A stretch of DNA of 64,000 nt from Ferrimicrobium sp. (lineage in GTDB: Bacteria; Actinomycetota; Acidimicrobiia; Acidimicrobiales; Acidimicrobiaceae), in the NCBI RefSeq assembly GCF_027319265.1, contig NZ_DAHVNP010000076.1, positions 62,001 to 126,000 on the forward strand. The letters run 5' to 3'. The notes below the pieces were generated by a model. It ran no database searches, had not been told where the DNA came from, and was given only the letters and a program-made list of their open reading frames with translations. The number at the start of each line of letters is the position of its first letter. Position 1 is the first letter of the stretch. Below, in pieces: positions 9,563-17,606 of the stretch. The position numbers were made by a program, and so were the translations under genes.

Positions 9563-10159
9563 TCAGTGCACCAGAAACAGACAGGCATAGAGCGCAACCC
9601 ACACAATGTCAACGAAGTGCCAGTAGTAGGACAATGCCTGCAGGCCTGGCAAGTGACGGGAGCCGCCCTTGATGCCCTTGAGCCGAAAAAGAAGAAACAG
9701 CATGGCCACCAAACCAAGAATCACGTGCAGGCCATGAACTCCGGACATGACATAAAACAATGAACCATAGGCATTGGTCTGCGGACCAAACTTCAACGTG
9801 GACCACTCAACCGCTTGGTTCGCAATGAACGATCCTCCCATGATGAAGGTCAACACGATCCACCACATCGCGCTCCTGGGACGATCATGCTCAGCCTCAA
9901 AAACTGCCTTCTGCATCGTCACACTCGACATCACCAAGATGGCGGTGAAGATGCCTGCCTGCACGGTATCGAGGTGGGTTCCCGCTGGTGGCCAAGGCGA
10001 ACCATCATGGGCCCGGATAGTAAAATAGGCAGCAAAGAGACCGCTGAAAAACATTAGCTCTGAGCCAAGCCAGACAATGGTACCTAACCCGAGTATGGAT
10101 GGCTTTGAGAATCGGATCGGTTCTCGTCTCGTCGGCGCTGCGACAGTCGTCTCAGCCAT
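9563..10159 (-). CDS. ctaE: Cytochrome c oxidase subunit III
   Basis: A 198-residue subunit III with five hydrophobic helices. Family marks are GTIVWLGSELMFFSGLFAAY with the conserved Glu of the first helix, and GVHGLHVILGLVAMLF in the fourth, followed by SYYWHFVDIVWVALYACLF at the C-terminus. The subunit stabilises the oxidase and its D-channel proton uptake. The length is the short five-helix form typical of Actinobacteria. It is the first gene of the seven-gene minus-strand respiratory operon. A tandem 14-bp repeat lies directly upstream of its start (10187-10214) and helD lies beyond that. Confidence 0.96.
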   Translation of the reverse strand: MAETTVAAPTRREPIRFSKPSILGLGTIVWLGSELMFFSGLFAAYFTIRAHDGSPWPPAGTHLDTVQAGIFTAILVMSSVTMQKAVFEAEHDRPRSAMWWIVLTFIMGGSFIANQAVEWSTLKFGPQTNAYGSLFYVMSGVHGLHVILGLVAMLFLLFRLKGIKGGSRHLPGLQALSYYWHFVDIVWVALYACLFLVH

Positions 10160-10186
10160 TGTTACCCATCACTCCCAGCACTCCTT

Positions 10187-10214
10187 TGTCAGACCAACCT
10201 TGTCAGACCAACCC
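10187..10214. repeat. Tandem 14-bp repeat upstream of ctaE
   Basis: Two near-identical units, 10187-10200 and 10201-10214 (TGTCAGACCAACC followed by T or C), sit head to tail in the 76-bp interval between helD and ctaE. They are 28 bp upstream of the ctaE start codon. Read on the coding strand they are GGTTGGTCTGACA direct repeats, which could be a binding site for an activator or repressor of the respiratory operon, or a chance duplication. Confidence 0.75.
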
Positions 10215-10235
10215 TGACGCCACTATATCGCTCCA

Positions 10236-12401
10236 TCACACAAGCATGGACTCGACCCATCCAGGTATCGAGTTGAGGAAAACCATCGAGACAGAGCGAG
10301 TCGCGCGAGTAAGGGCCACATACATCGACCGTCGAAGAAGATCACCCTCCTCCGGCACATCGAACCCAACAAGCGCTACTGAATCGAACTCCATCCCTTT
10401 GACCCCGGACACACTAGCTACGAACACTCTAGCGACATCGACTTTGCAATTGCAAATCAATTGGAGCAACTCCGGGACCTCATCTGGAACGACGAGCGCG
10501 ACCGTACCCTCGGCCTCGGCCAGCCAAGTACGAACCTGGTCCTCGAGGTGCTGAACGAGGCTGGCATGATCGATCACAGTGGTCGTAAGTGTCCCGACAA
10601 GCGTCCGGACCGGGACCTCCTGAAGTGCCTGATCGCCCAGTATACGACGTCGAAGACGGTCCGCTACCCTGGCAAGCAGCCGTGGAGAACGGTAGTTCAT
10701 CGGGAGTCGTATGAGCTCGAACTCAGATACCCCAAAAGGACCCATCACCTCCCTCCACGATCTCCCGCGATAGGGGCCAACCGCCTGTGCGAGGTCACCG
10801 AGCACCGTAAGAGAGTCCTTAGAAGTTCGTCGACGGATCACTCTCGCAGCCATCGGCGATATGTCTTGAGCCTCATCGACTATAACATGACCGAATATCT
10901 TCGGTTGAGGTACCCCAACGAGCGTGTCAATCTCGTCGAGAAGCATGATATCTTCGTCGGTCCATTGCACCTCTGCCAGTACCAGATCTGGTGGTAACGA
11001 CAAGGCAGCCACCTCATCTTCACGAAGGGTCGATCTGGCGGCAAGCTGCAGCAACGGACGATGGGTGAAGAGATCGAAAAGCAGCTCCTCCGCCTTGAGC
11101 GCTGGCCAAATCCGCTCAACGATCCGTTGAAAGCGCTCTACCCGGCGGAGTTGGAGTACCACATCACCAATGATGTCCTCCTCGGTGTCCTCGGGAAGTC
11201 GCAACGGCAGATCGAGGTCATCATCGAAGAGGTTGATGACATTCTCACTTAAATCAGCAGGACTCATGGAGAGTTGCCCGCCACGAAGAAATTCGATGGC
11301 CAGTTCCCTTGCAAGATAGGCCTCAACCGCTTTACGCCGCTGATTATGACGCCCCTTGGCCGCAGCTCCAGCCAGGACCGCTCGCTGCGTGAGCTCCGGT
11401 GACACCACAAGAATTCTGGACCCAAAGGGTATACTTGCAGTCTGCTTCAGTGGCCGCTCGCGGTCCTTGACCGCCTGTCGTAGTACACGGGCCATGCGAG
11501 GGTCACCCTTCAACCGTGCTACCAAGGCATCACGGGTGGGGGCCGAGTTCATGCGCGGTTCGCGCAACCCAGCGATGGATCGCACCTCCACACCACTCTC
11601 ACCCAAGGAAGGCAGGACGGCACGAACATAACGAACAAACGACTCGGAGGGACCAAGCACGAGTACACCTTGGCGTTCTAGCCTCCAACGGTACGTGTAG
11701 ACGAGGTAGGCTGCTCGGTGTAGCGCCACCGCCGTCTTGCCGGTTCCGGGCGATCCCTCGATCACAATGGTCCGATTCAGTGGCCTTCGAATCAGCTCAT
11801 CTTGATCGGCCTGAATCGTCTCGACGATGTTGGCCATCTCCAGTGTGCGTGGACGCTCCAGGGCAGAGTAGAGCGATGCTCGCCCCACCAACGCATCTTC
11901 CCGGTCTCCTCGATCCGAGGCGACCAAATCCTCACACTCCAGACCGACAAGGCTTCGCTGTGCAATCGCGAGATGCCATCGTCGCTGCAGCCCCATCGGG
12001 TGGAGTGCAGTCGCTCGATAAAATGCTTCGGCGACTGGTGCTCGCCAGTCAACCACCAGCGGGTCGCCGGTATCATCGGAGAGAGAAATGCGTCCAATGT
12101 GGTACGACGCTGGGCCCTCGACGTCGTCGAGGTCGATTCGCCCGAAGAGTAGAGGATGCGCACCCACCTCTAGTCGTCCAAGACGGGTGAGGGAGGTCTC
12201 GATCGTCACATCGCGCTCAAGCCGCGCCTGGGGAGTCCCCCCTCTGGGGAGTTCCAGTGCCTGATGCATAGATCCTTGGATCCTTGACTTGAGCTCATCG
12301 AGTGTCCGATACGCCCGTTCAACATAGGCCCGCTCTAGCTCAAAGGCGTCCAGCTCAGCACCGACAGCGTGCTCCTGTTGGTCAGGCGTCATCGGATTCA
12401 A
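10236..12401 (-). CDS. helD: HelD-like superfamily 1 helicase / RNA polymerase recycling factor
   Basis: A 721-residue UvrD/Rep-like ATPase of the HelD family, which removes RNA polymerase from stalled or post-termination complexes. The N-terminal coiled-coil arm (residues 10-50) precedes a region with VVDWRAPVAEAFY, characteristic of HelD. Walker A is EGSPGTGKT at 215-223. Walker B and the DEAQD motif are in VIVDEAQDISPMAARV. Motif V/VI-like sequences appear near the C-terminus (SVSGVKGMEFD, YVALTRATRSV). The length suits the actinobacterial class II form. It is co-directional with the respiratory operon, 76 bp upstream, but a functional link is unlikely. It is a HelD rather than UvrD because of the N-terminal arm and the WRAP region. 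Confidence 0.85.
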   Translation of the reverse strand: MNPMTPDQQEHAVGAELDAFELERAYVERAYRTLDELKSRIQGSMHQALELPRGGTPQARLERDVTIETSLTRLGRLEVGAHPLLFGRIDLDDVEGPASYHIGRISLSDDTGDPLVVDWRAPVAEAFYRATALHPMGLQRRWHLAIAQRSLVGLECEDLVASDRGDREDALVGRASLYSALERPRTLEMANIVETIQADQDELIRRPLNRTIVIEGSPGTGKTAVALHRAAYLVYTYRWRLERQGVLVLGPSESFVRYVRAVLPSLGESGVEVRSIAGLREPRMNSAPTRDALVARLKGDPRMARVLRQAVKDRERPLKQTASIPFGSRILVVSPELTQRAVLAGAAAKGRHNQRRKAVEAYLARELAIEFLRGGQLSMSPADLSENVINLFDDDLDLPLRLPEDTEEDIIGDVVLQLRRVERFQRIVERIWPALKAEELLFDLFTHRPLLQLAARSTLREDEVAALSLPPDLVLAEVQWTDEDIMLLDEIDTLVGVPQPKIFGHVIVDEAQDISPMAARVIRRRTSKDSLTVLGDLAQAVGPYRGRSWREVMGPFGVSEFELIRLPMNYRSPRLLARVADRLRRRILGDQALQEVPVRTLVGTLTTTVIDHASLVQHLEDQVRTWLAEAEGTVALVVPDEVPELLQLICNCKVDVARVFVASVSGVKGMEFDSVALVGFDVPEEGDLLRRSMYVALTRATRSVSMVFLNSIPGWVESMLV

Positions 12402-12581
12402 CCAACTTCAAGGTGACCATTCGCCACTCGATTACATATCCCAAACTACACCTATCGCCATTGGTGACCTTCGCACACGTTTTGCCTATCCCGACCATCC
12501 ACTCTACCCGGTCCCCAGACATAGGTTCACAAGAGCCATCGTGGGCGTCACTCGACATCGATAGCTGACCCTTCAGGTGTC

Positions 12582-13712
12582 GTGCCAGTAGACTCGATGA
12601 GTAGCTCTATGAATACACAGACCACCGACCTCAGCTCCTCCGTGCTCCTCAAAGCACTCCACCAGGAGACAACAGAACGAACGCCCGTCTGGTTTATGCG
12701 CCAAGCTGGCCGTTCGTTGCCAGAGTATCGGAAGGTGCGCGGGGTGGAATCGATCCTCAAAGTGCTACAGTCTCCAGAGTTGGCCGCGGAGATCACGCTA
12801 CAGCCTGTGCGACGTTACCAAGTTGATGCCGCAATACTTTACTCCGACATCATGGCCCCACTGGCGAACCTGGGGATCGGGATTGATATTGTCGCTGGAG
12901 TGGGACCAGTCATCGAAGAGCCCATGCGGTCGATGCGCGATGTCGAGCGGCTCAGGGCAGTTGACCCTTCGATCGACCTAGCACCAATGGCGGCCGCCGT
13001 CGCGCTCTGTGTCCAGGAGCTCACTGTTCCGTTGATCGGATTCTGTGGTGGGCCGTTCACCATCGCAAGCTACCTCGTCGAAGGACGTCCATCACGGACA
13101 CACGCCACCATCAAGACACTGATGCTCCAAGAGCCTGAGGTCTTCCATGAACTCGCCTCACGTCTGGTGGATATCGCTATTGCTACCCTCACCGTCCAGG
13201 TTGATCAGGGGGCCAGCGTGGTACAAATATTCGATTCATGGATCGGAACGCTGAGCCCGTGGATGTTTCGCACGTGGGTGCGACCGCATCTCCAACGCCT
13301 CGCAGAGGCGTCCGCACGACTGGGAGTACCAGTGATCTATTTCGGGGTCGAAACCGCAGGGCTGCTTGAGGACCTTGCCGATCTCGGTTTCCCGGCGTTA
13401 GGACTCGACTGGCGCATCGACCTCGGGAACGCAGCGACACGATTGGGCTCACAGGTGGCCTTGCAGGGCAACCTTGATCCGTCGATCCTCCTCGCGCCCA
13501 CGGAGACGGTGCTGGCGGCAACCGAAAATGTGCTGACCGCTTCCGCAAAGGCCAAGGGATATATCTTCAATCTTGGCCACGGAGTCCTGCCTGAGACAAA
13601 TCCCGACACGCTCGCCGCCATCGTGGAGCTTGTCCATCAACGTGGGGCAAGCCTACGTGGTGCAGCTGGTCTGCCAGCCACACCCGACCGAGCGGCCGGA
13701 GCCAGCCGATGA
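12582..13712 (+). CDS. hemE: Uroporphyrinogen decarboxylase
   Basis: A 376-residue enzyme converting uroporphyrinogen III to coproporphyrinogen III in the cytoplasm. Signatures are PVWFMRQAGRSLPEYR near the N-terminus, LYSDIMAPLANLGIG with the catalytic Asp, GFCGGPFTIASYLVEG, and FNLGHGVLPETNPD near the C-terminus. The start is uncertain: the GTG at 12582 gives the longest form, while ATG codons at 12597 and 12609 are alternatives; none has a strong ribosome-binding site and the conserved region begins only around residue 20. It overlaps cgoX by 4 nt (ATGA), forming a two-gene haem operon that, with hemQ at 22.8 kb, fits the coproporphyrin-dependent route. Confidence 0.96.
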   Translation: MPVDSMSSSMNTQTTDLSSSVLLKALHQETTERTPVWFMRQAGRSLPEYRKVRGVESILKVLQSPELAAEITLQPVRRYQVDAAILYSDIMAPLANLGIGIDIVAGVGPVIEEPMRSMRDVERLRAVDPSIDLAPMAAAVALCVQELTVPLIGFCGGPFTIASYLVEGRPSRTHATIKTLMLQEPEVFHELASRLVDIAIATLTVQVDQGASVVQIFDSWIGTLSPWMFRTWVRPHLQRLAEASARLGVPVIYFGVETAGLLEDLADLGFPALGLDWRIDLGNAATRLGSQVALQGNLDPSILLAPTETVLAATENVLTASAKAKGYIFNLGHGVLPETNPDTLAAIVELVHQRGASLRGAAGLPATPDRAAGASR

Positions 13713-15043
13713 AGGTCGCCATCGTTGGCGGTGGCATCAGCGGGCTTGGGGCCGCCTGGGAGCTCATGCAACACGGCCACGAAGTAACGGTCTTTGAGCA
13801 AGAAGAGCGACTTGGCGGTAAGTTACAGACGACCACCATCGACACGGTTCAGGTAGAGCTGGGGCCCGACTCCTATCTGCGTCGAAACCCGTCTGCGAAC
13901 GAGCTCCTCGATCACTTAGCCCTCTCCGAGATCTCTCCAGCAGCCAGCAAAGCACTCCTCTATACGTCTACCGGGACCGAGCCCATTCCAGCGGGTCTCA
14001 ATCTGGGCACTCCACTGCGACCGCAGCAGGCGATGGCCAATCACCTGGTGCCACCCTCCGCTCGTCTACGAGCCGCTATCGGGGCGCTCATGCCCTCGCT
14101 TTGGCCTTCTGGTCCCAGCGACGACCTCGGTGCTATCGTCGCGAACCGTTATGGACGTCGATGGGCGGACGCAAATGTTGAACCCCTCGTCGGAGGTATC
14201 AACGCCAACACCATCTACGGACTGAGCGCCCAAACCAGCGCACCAAGCATTCTGCATGCCCCTCCACCTGCACCGTCGTCGGGAGCAGCAGCCACACCAG
14301 CCTTTGGAGCACCGTCAGGGGGACTGTCCATACTCATCAACCAGCTGCAGGACGCATTGCTAGCTGGAGGGTGTACGATCGTCACCGGCTCCCCGGTACA
14401 GTCGATCGAACGACGTGGCCCATCCGATGTGCTCATCACGACTCCGGCGGCATCCTACGCAAGCCAACGGCTGCTCCTCGCCCTGCCTGCCGACCAAAGC
14501 GCTTCACTGCTCGGTCCCCTCTTCAACGAAGGGCACAGTCTGTTGAGCACCATCCACTACTCATCAGTTTCCATGCTCATCAGCTACTCCAAGGAGGTAT
14601 TGCCATCACGCCTTCTCGAGGTCAGCGGCATCTTAGTAGCGCGTGACCTCGGCCTTCTCACCACTGCGGTGTCAATTGCCTCGAACAAGTGGCCAGGTTG
14701 GACCGCTCAGGCTGGAACCCTTTTGCGGATATCAACCGGTTCGCTCTATGATCGCCGCCACCTACGCATGGCAGATACCGAGCTACTGGAGGCACTGACC
14801 CTTGAGGCGAATCAAATCCTCGACCATCAATTGCCCACGACGTGGAACCGTATCGTCCGTTGGAACCGTTCCTTCCCGCATTTTCGCCCCTACCATGCAC
14901 AGTTGATCGCCAAGTTGGATGCCGATCTATTCGATCGGTTTCATGGGGATATTGGCGTCACTGGTGCCTACATCAATGGCTCAGGTATCCCAACGTGTAT
15001 CGCCACCGCCAGGTCACGTGCACAACAGCTGGTGTCAGCGTAG
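13709..15043 (+). CDS. cgoX: Protoporphyrinogen/coproporphyrinogen oxidase (HemY/CgoX type)
   Basis: A 444-residue FAD-dependent oxidase. The dinucleotide fold AIVGGGISGLGAAWEL opens the protein (about residues 4-19), followed by FEQEERLGGKLQTT. The C-terminus has GVTGAYINGSGIPTCIATA, the second FAD contact typical of HemY-type enzymes. Because HemQ is also in the window, the physiological substrate is probably coproporphyrinogen III (oxidised to coproporphyrin III) rather than protoporphyrinogen IX. The ATG overlaps the hemE stop codon by 4 nt. A hairpin follows the stop codon. The name hemY or hemG would also be used by annotators. Confidence 0.92.
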   Translation: MKVAIVGGGISGLGAAWELMQHGHEVTVFEQEERLGGKLQTTTIDTVQVELGPDSYLRRNPSANELLDHLALSEISPAASKALLYTSTGTEPIPAGLNLGTPLRPQQAMANHLVPPSARLRAAIGALMPSLWPSGPSDDLGAIVANRYGRRWADANVEPLVGGINANTIYGLSAQTSAPSILHAPPPAPSSGAAATPAFGAPSGGLSILINQLQDALLAGGCTIVTGSPVQSIERRGPSDVLITTPAASYASQRLLLALPADQSASLLGPLFNEGHSLLSTIHYSSVSMLISYSKEVLPSRLLEVSGILVARDLGLLTTAVSIASNKWPGWTAQAGTLLRISTGSLYDRRHLRMADTELLEALTLEANQILDHQLPTTWNRIVRWNRSFPHFRPYHAQLIAKLDADLFDRFHGDIGVTGAYINGSGIPTCIATARSRAQQLVSA

Positions 15044-15054
15044 CTACCGGTTGT

Positions 15055-15074
15055 TCGCGGCTGACTGGCCGCGA
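15055..15074. terminator. Hairpin between convergent cgoX and cobT
   Basis: TCGCGGC (15055-15061) pairs perfectly with GCCGCGA (15068-15074) around a 6-nt loop. The position between two convergent stop codons and the CTTTTT run just beyond it on the plus strand suggest a bidirectional terminator. Confidence 0.6.
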
Positions 15075-15085
15075 CCACTGGTTCA

Positions 15086-16138
15086 CTAACCTTTTTCCGT
15101 TACGCCTGCGGCATCGAAGGTAGCCATTTCAGCGAGTACCCGGGCGGCTGCTCGAACCATCGGAACCGCCAGCACGGCCCCTGTTCCCTCCCCCAAGCGC
15201 AGATGAAGATCGAGCAAAGGTTCCAGCCCAAGATGTGCCAACCCAACCGAGGCGCCTGGCTCAACCGAACGATGCCCGGCGATAAGGTAGTCAACGACCG
15301 CTTGGTCCTCCGCGGCAGCCATCAATGCGGCAGCGATGGCGATAACGCCATCGAGGATCACCGGCACTCGTGCCTCCGCTGCACCAAGGATCAGACCGGC
15401 AAGAAAGGCATGTTCGAATCCACCCATGCGCGCTAGAAGTTGCACGGCATTCGATCGATCACCATGGTACGAATCGACGACCTGGGTGACGATGGCCGTC
15501 TTTTTTGCGAGCGTATGATCATCAACTCCAGTGCCACGGCCTGTCACATCGACGGCACTCACGCTACAGACGGTTGCGATCAGTGCCGCTGAAGGTGTGG
15601 TGTTGCCTATCCCCATATCTCCTGTTACGAAGAGATCGATGCCTTGCGATGCCTGTTGGGCGGCAAAGTGTCTGCCCTCCTCGATCAGGGCAGCAGCAAC
15701 AGCCTCTGTCATCGCCGGTTCGATATGGATGTTGCCCGTGACCTGCGCTCGCTTAACGCTGTACAACATGGGGGTTGGCGTAAACTCCGCGTGGACACCA
15801 CAATCAACGACGACGACCTGGGCACCAACTTCATCGGCAAGCACATTAATGGCAGCGCCTCCGGCAAGAAAGTTGTGGATCATCTGTGTCGTGACCTCCT
15901 GCGGCCATGGGGACACTCCTTCAACCAATACGCCATGATCACCAGCCGCGATCACGACCATCGGTTTGCTTGGGATACGAGGAGGGCAGGCACCACTGAT
16001 GCCGGCTAGCTGTACACCCAGATCCTCCAGACGACCCAGTGATCCGGCCGGCTTCGTGAGTCGACCCTGCAGCTGTAACGCCGCCTCCATCGCATCGCGG
16101 TCGAGGAACCGACTCGCTTCCTCTCCAGGTGGGTTCAT
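15086..16138 (-). CDS. cobT: Nicotinate-nucleotide-dimethylbenzimidazole phosphoribosyltransferase CobT
   Basis: A 350-residue enzyme that transfers ribose phosphate from nicotinate mononucleotide to 5,6-dimethylbenzimidazole, making alpha-ribazole phosphate for the lower ligand of cobalamin. Family marks are LTKPAGSLGRLEDL near the N-terminus, VVIAAGDHGVLVEGVSPWP, FVTGDMGIGNTTPSAA and the catalytic glutamate in LRLGEGTGAVLA. The length matches CobT (about 350). Its ATG overlaps the stop codon of the upstream GtrA gene as ATGA, so it is translationally coupled to an unrelated membrane protein. The dimethylbenzimidazole synthase BluB is encoded 27 kb away at 43070. Confidence 0.95.
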   Translation of the reverse strand: MNPPGEEASRFLDRDAMEAALQLQGRLTKPAGSLGRLEDLGVQLAGISGACPPRIPSKPMVVIAAGDHGVLVEGVSPWPQEVTTQMIHNFLAGGAAINVLADEVGAQVVVVDCGVHAEFTPTPMLYSVKRAQVTGNIHIEPAMTEAVAAALIEEGRHFAAQQASQGIDLFVTGDMGIGNTTPSAALIATVCSVSAVDVTGRGTGVDDHTLAKKTAIVTQVVDSYHGDRSNAVQLLARMGGFEHAFLAGLILGAAEARVPVILDGVIAIAAALMAAAEDQAVVDYLIAGHRSVEPGASVGLAHLGLEPLLDLHLRLGEGTGAVLAVPMVRAAARVLAEMATFDAAGVTEKG

Positions 16139-16632
16139 AGTGGCTCTACCTCACTGTTTGCTGTCTCACTGTTTGCTGTCTCTACAAAGAGCCAGATATT
16201 GAAGATGAAAAACTTGCCGACCCAGACTACGCCGAATGCCACCAGCGATGCAAAGTTCACAAAGAGGGCATCGGTGAGGTGCGAGAGGTGATGGGTCTGT
16301 GCAAACGATTGCGCCAAACCAACCGTCACGAGAGAGAGGGCGAGCCCGATAAACGCAAGCGTCCAAAAGGGAACGATCTCGCGGAGAAAATGGGACTTGC
16401 CAGACTTGCCCCACGCCCAATTCCGGTTGAGGTAGTACGAAGGCACGGCCGCGACGGCGGTAGCCACGATATTGGATACCTCGGCGGAGAAGAGCCGAAA
16501 AGCGCCGAAGACCAAAAAAAGTACGACTTCGGTGACGATCACCGAGACCACTGAAGCAAGTGCATACTTAATGGCTTTGAGACCGACCTTGCCGACCAAC
16601 CAGCCATAGAATGTGCGATAGAGAGACTGCAC
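16135..16632 (-). CDS. GtrA-like membrane protein
   Basis: A 165-residue GtrA-family protein with four hydrophobic helices, about 22-44, 50-67, 84-106 and 122-145. GtrA proteins are thought to help move polyprenyl-linked sugars across the membrane or anchor glycosyltransferases. Visible family features are LKAIKYALASVVSVIVTEVV at the first helix and PSYYLNRNWAWG before the third. The C-terminal tail holds a duplicated pentapeptide ETANS-ETANS caused by a 15-bp tandem repeat (16151-16180). It ends in an ATGA overlap with cobT. The partner glycosyltransferase is not next to it. Confidence 0.85.
   Translation of the reverse strand: MQSLYRTFYGWLVGKVGLKAIKYALASVVSVIVTEVVLFLVFGAFRLFSAEVSNIVATAVAAVPSYYLNRNWAWGKSGKSHFLREIVPFWTLAFIGLALSLVTVGLAQSFAQTHHLSHLTDALFVNFASLVAFGVVWVGKFFIFNIWLFVETANSETANSEVEPL
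16151..16180. repeat. 15-bp tandem duplication in the gtrA-like gene
   Basis: The unit TCACTGTTTGCTGTC occurs twice head to tail (16151-16165 and 16166-16180) with no mismatch. Being a multiple of three it adds five residues without breaking the frame, so copy-number change would be tolerated. Confidence 0.9.
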
Positions 16633-16699
16633 GGGACAATCCTAGTCGTTTTGCAGCGGTTGATAACCATAGCCCTTGGCAGAGGGCATAGATAGGAGA

Positions 16700-17554
16700 A
16701 TGGTGTCAAAAGCCCTTGATGATCTCATCACCCTGCTCGATCTCGAATCGATCGAAGTCAACATCTTTCGCGGGCAAAGCCCGCGAGAGGACCGCCAACG
16801 AGTCTTCGGTGGCCAAGTTGCCGGACAAGCACTCGTGGCCGCCGGGAGAACGGTTGCCAGCGATCGAGCCGTGCACAGCCTTCACGCCTATTTCATCCGA
16901 CCCGGAGATCCAAACATTCCCCTCCTCTATGAGGTAGAACGCATCCGCGATGGAAAGAGCTTCAGCACACGCCGCGTGCTTGCGATCCAACACGGCAAGC
17001 CCATCTTCAACCTCTCCGCGTCGTTTCAAGTCGAAGAGGAAGGGCTCGAGCACCAAATCGAGGCGCCCCAAGTCCCTGACCCACTCAGCCTCCCTGATTT
17101 CGAAGAGACGATGGCACCATGGGCAGAGCTGATGGGAGAGTGGTACGACCGGCCACGGCCCTTCGATATTCGCTATGTCTTGCCACCCACTATGGCAAAA
17201 CTGCCACAACCCCGGAAACCCCAGCAGATGATCTGGCTGCGAGCCGATGGTCAACTTCCAGACTCTCCCCTACTCCACGCATGTCTGTTTGCCTATGCCT
17301 CAGATATGACCTTGCTCGACAGCACGCTGCTCCCCCATCAGCTGTCTTGGATGGACCAGAGAATCTTTGCTGCCAGCCTGGACCATGCGATGTGGTTTCA
17401 CCGCAGTGCCAGAGCCGATGACTGGTTTCTCTATGACATGATCAGCCCCACCACCCAACACTCCCGAGGCTTAGCCCAGGGGAGGATGTATGATCAAGCA
17501 GGCCGACTACTCCTGTCGGTCGCCCAAGAGGGCCTCATCAGGGTGAAGCCCTGA
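16700..17554 (+). CDS. tesB: Acyl-CoA thioesterase II
   Basis: A 284-residue double hot-dog thioesterase hydrolysing acyl-CoA to free acid and CoA. Family features are RVFGGQVAGQALVAAGRTV near the N-terminus, HSLHAYFIRPGDPNIPLLY, and in the second hot-dog LHACLFAYASDMTLLDS with the catalytic Asp, then DHAMWFHR, plus DWFLYDMISPTTQHSRGLA near the C-terminus. The length equals that of TesB (about 286). ATG at 16700 or GTG at 16703 is preferred because AGGAG lies just upstream; a TTG at 16676 is possible but has no site. It likely balances acyl-CoA pools. It is convergent with gltA. Confidence 0.93.
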   Translation: MVSKALDDLITLLDLESIEVNIFRGQSPREDRQRVFGGQVAGQALVAAGRTVASDRAVHSLHAYFIRPGDPNIPLLYEVERIRDGKSFSTRRVLAIQHGKPIFNLSASFQVEEEGLEHQIEAPQVPDPLSLPDFEETMAPWAELMGEWYDRPRPFDIRYVLPPTMAKLPQPRKPQQMIWLRADGQLPDSPLLHACLFAYASDMTLLDSTLLPHQLSWMDQRIFAASLDHAMWFHRSARADDWFLYDMISPTTQHSRGLAQGRMYDQAGRLLLSVAQEGLIRVKP

Positions 17555-17556
17555 TG

Positions 17557-17593
17557 GCTTGCTGCTCTACTGCTTCGCTAGAGAGCAGCAAGC
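17557..17593. terminator. 12-bp perfect hairpin between tesB and gltA
   Basis: GCTTGCTGCTCT (17557-17568) and AGAGCAGCAAGC (17582-17593) are perfect complements around a 13-nt loop. It lies between the convergent stop codons of tesB and gltA, so it probably terminates both. No long T-run is present. Confidence 0.75.
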
Positions 17594-17606
17594 TGTCGGT
17601 GACTAT

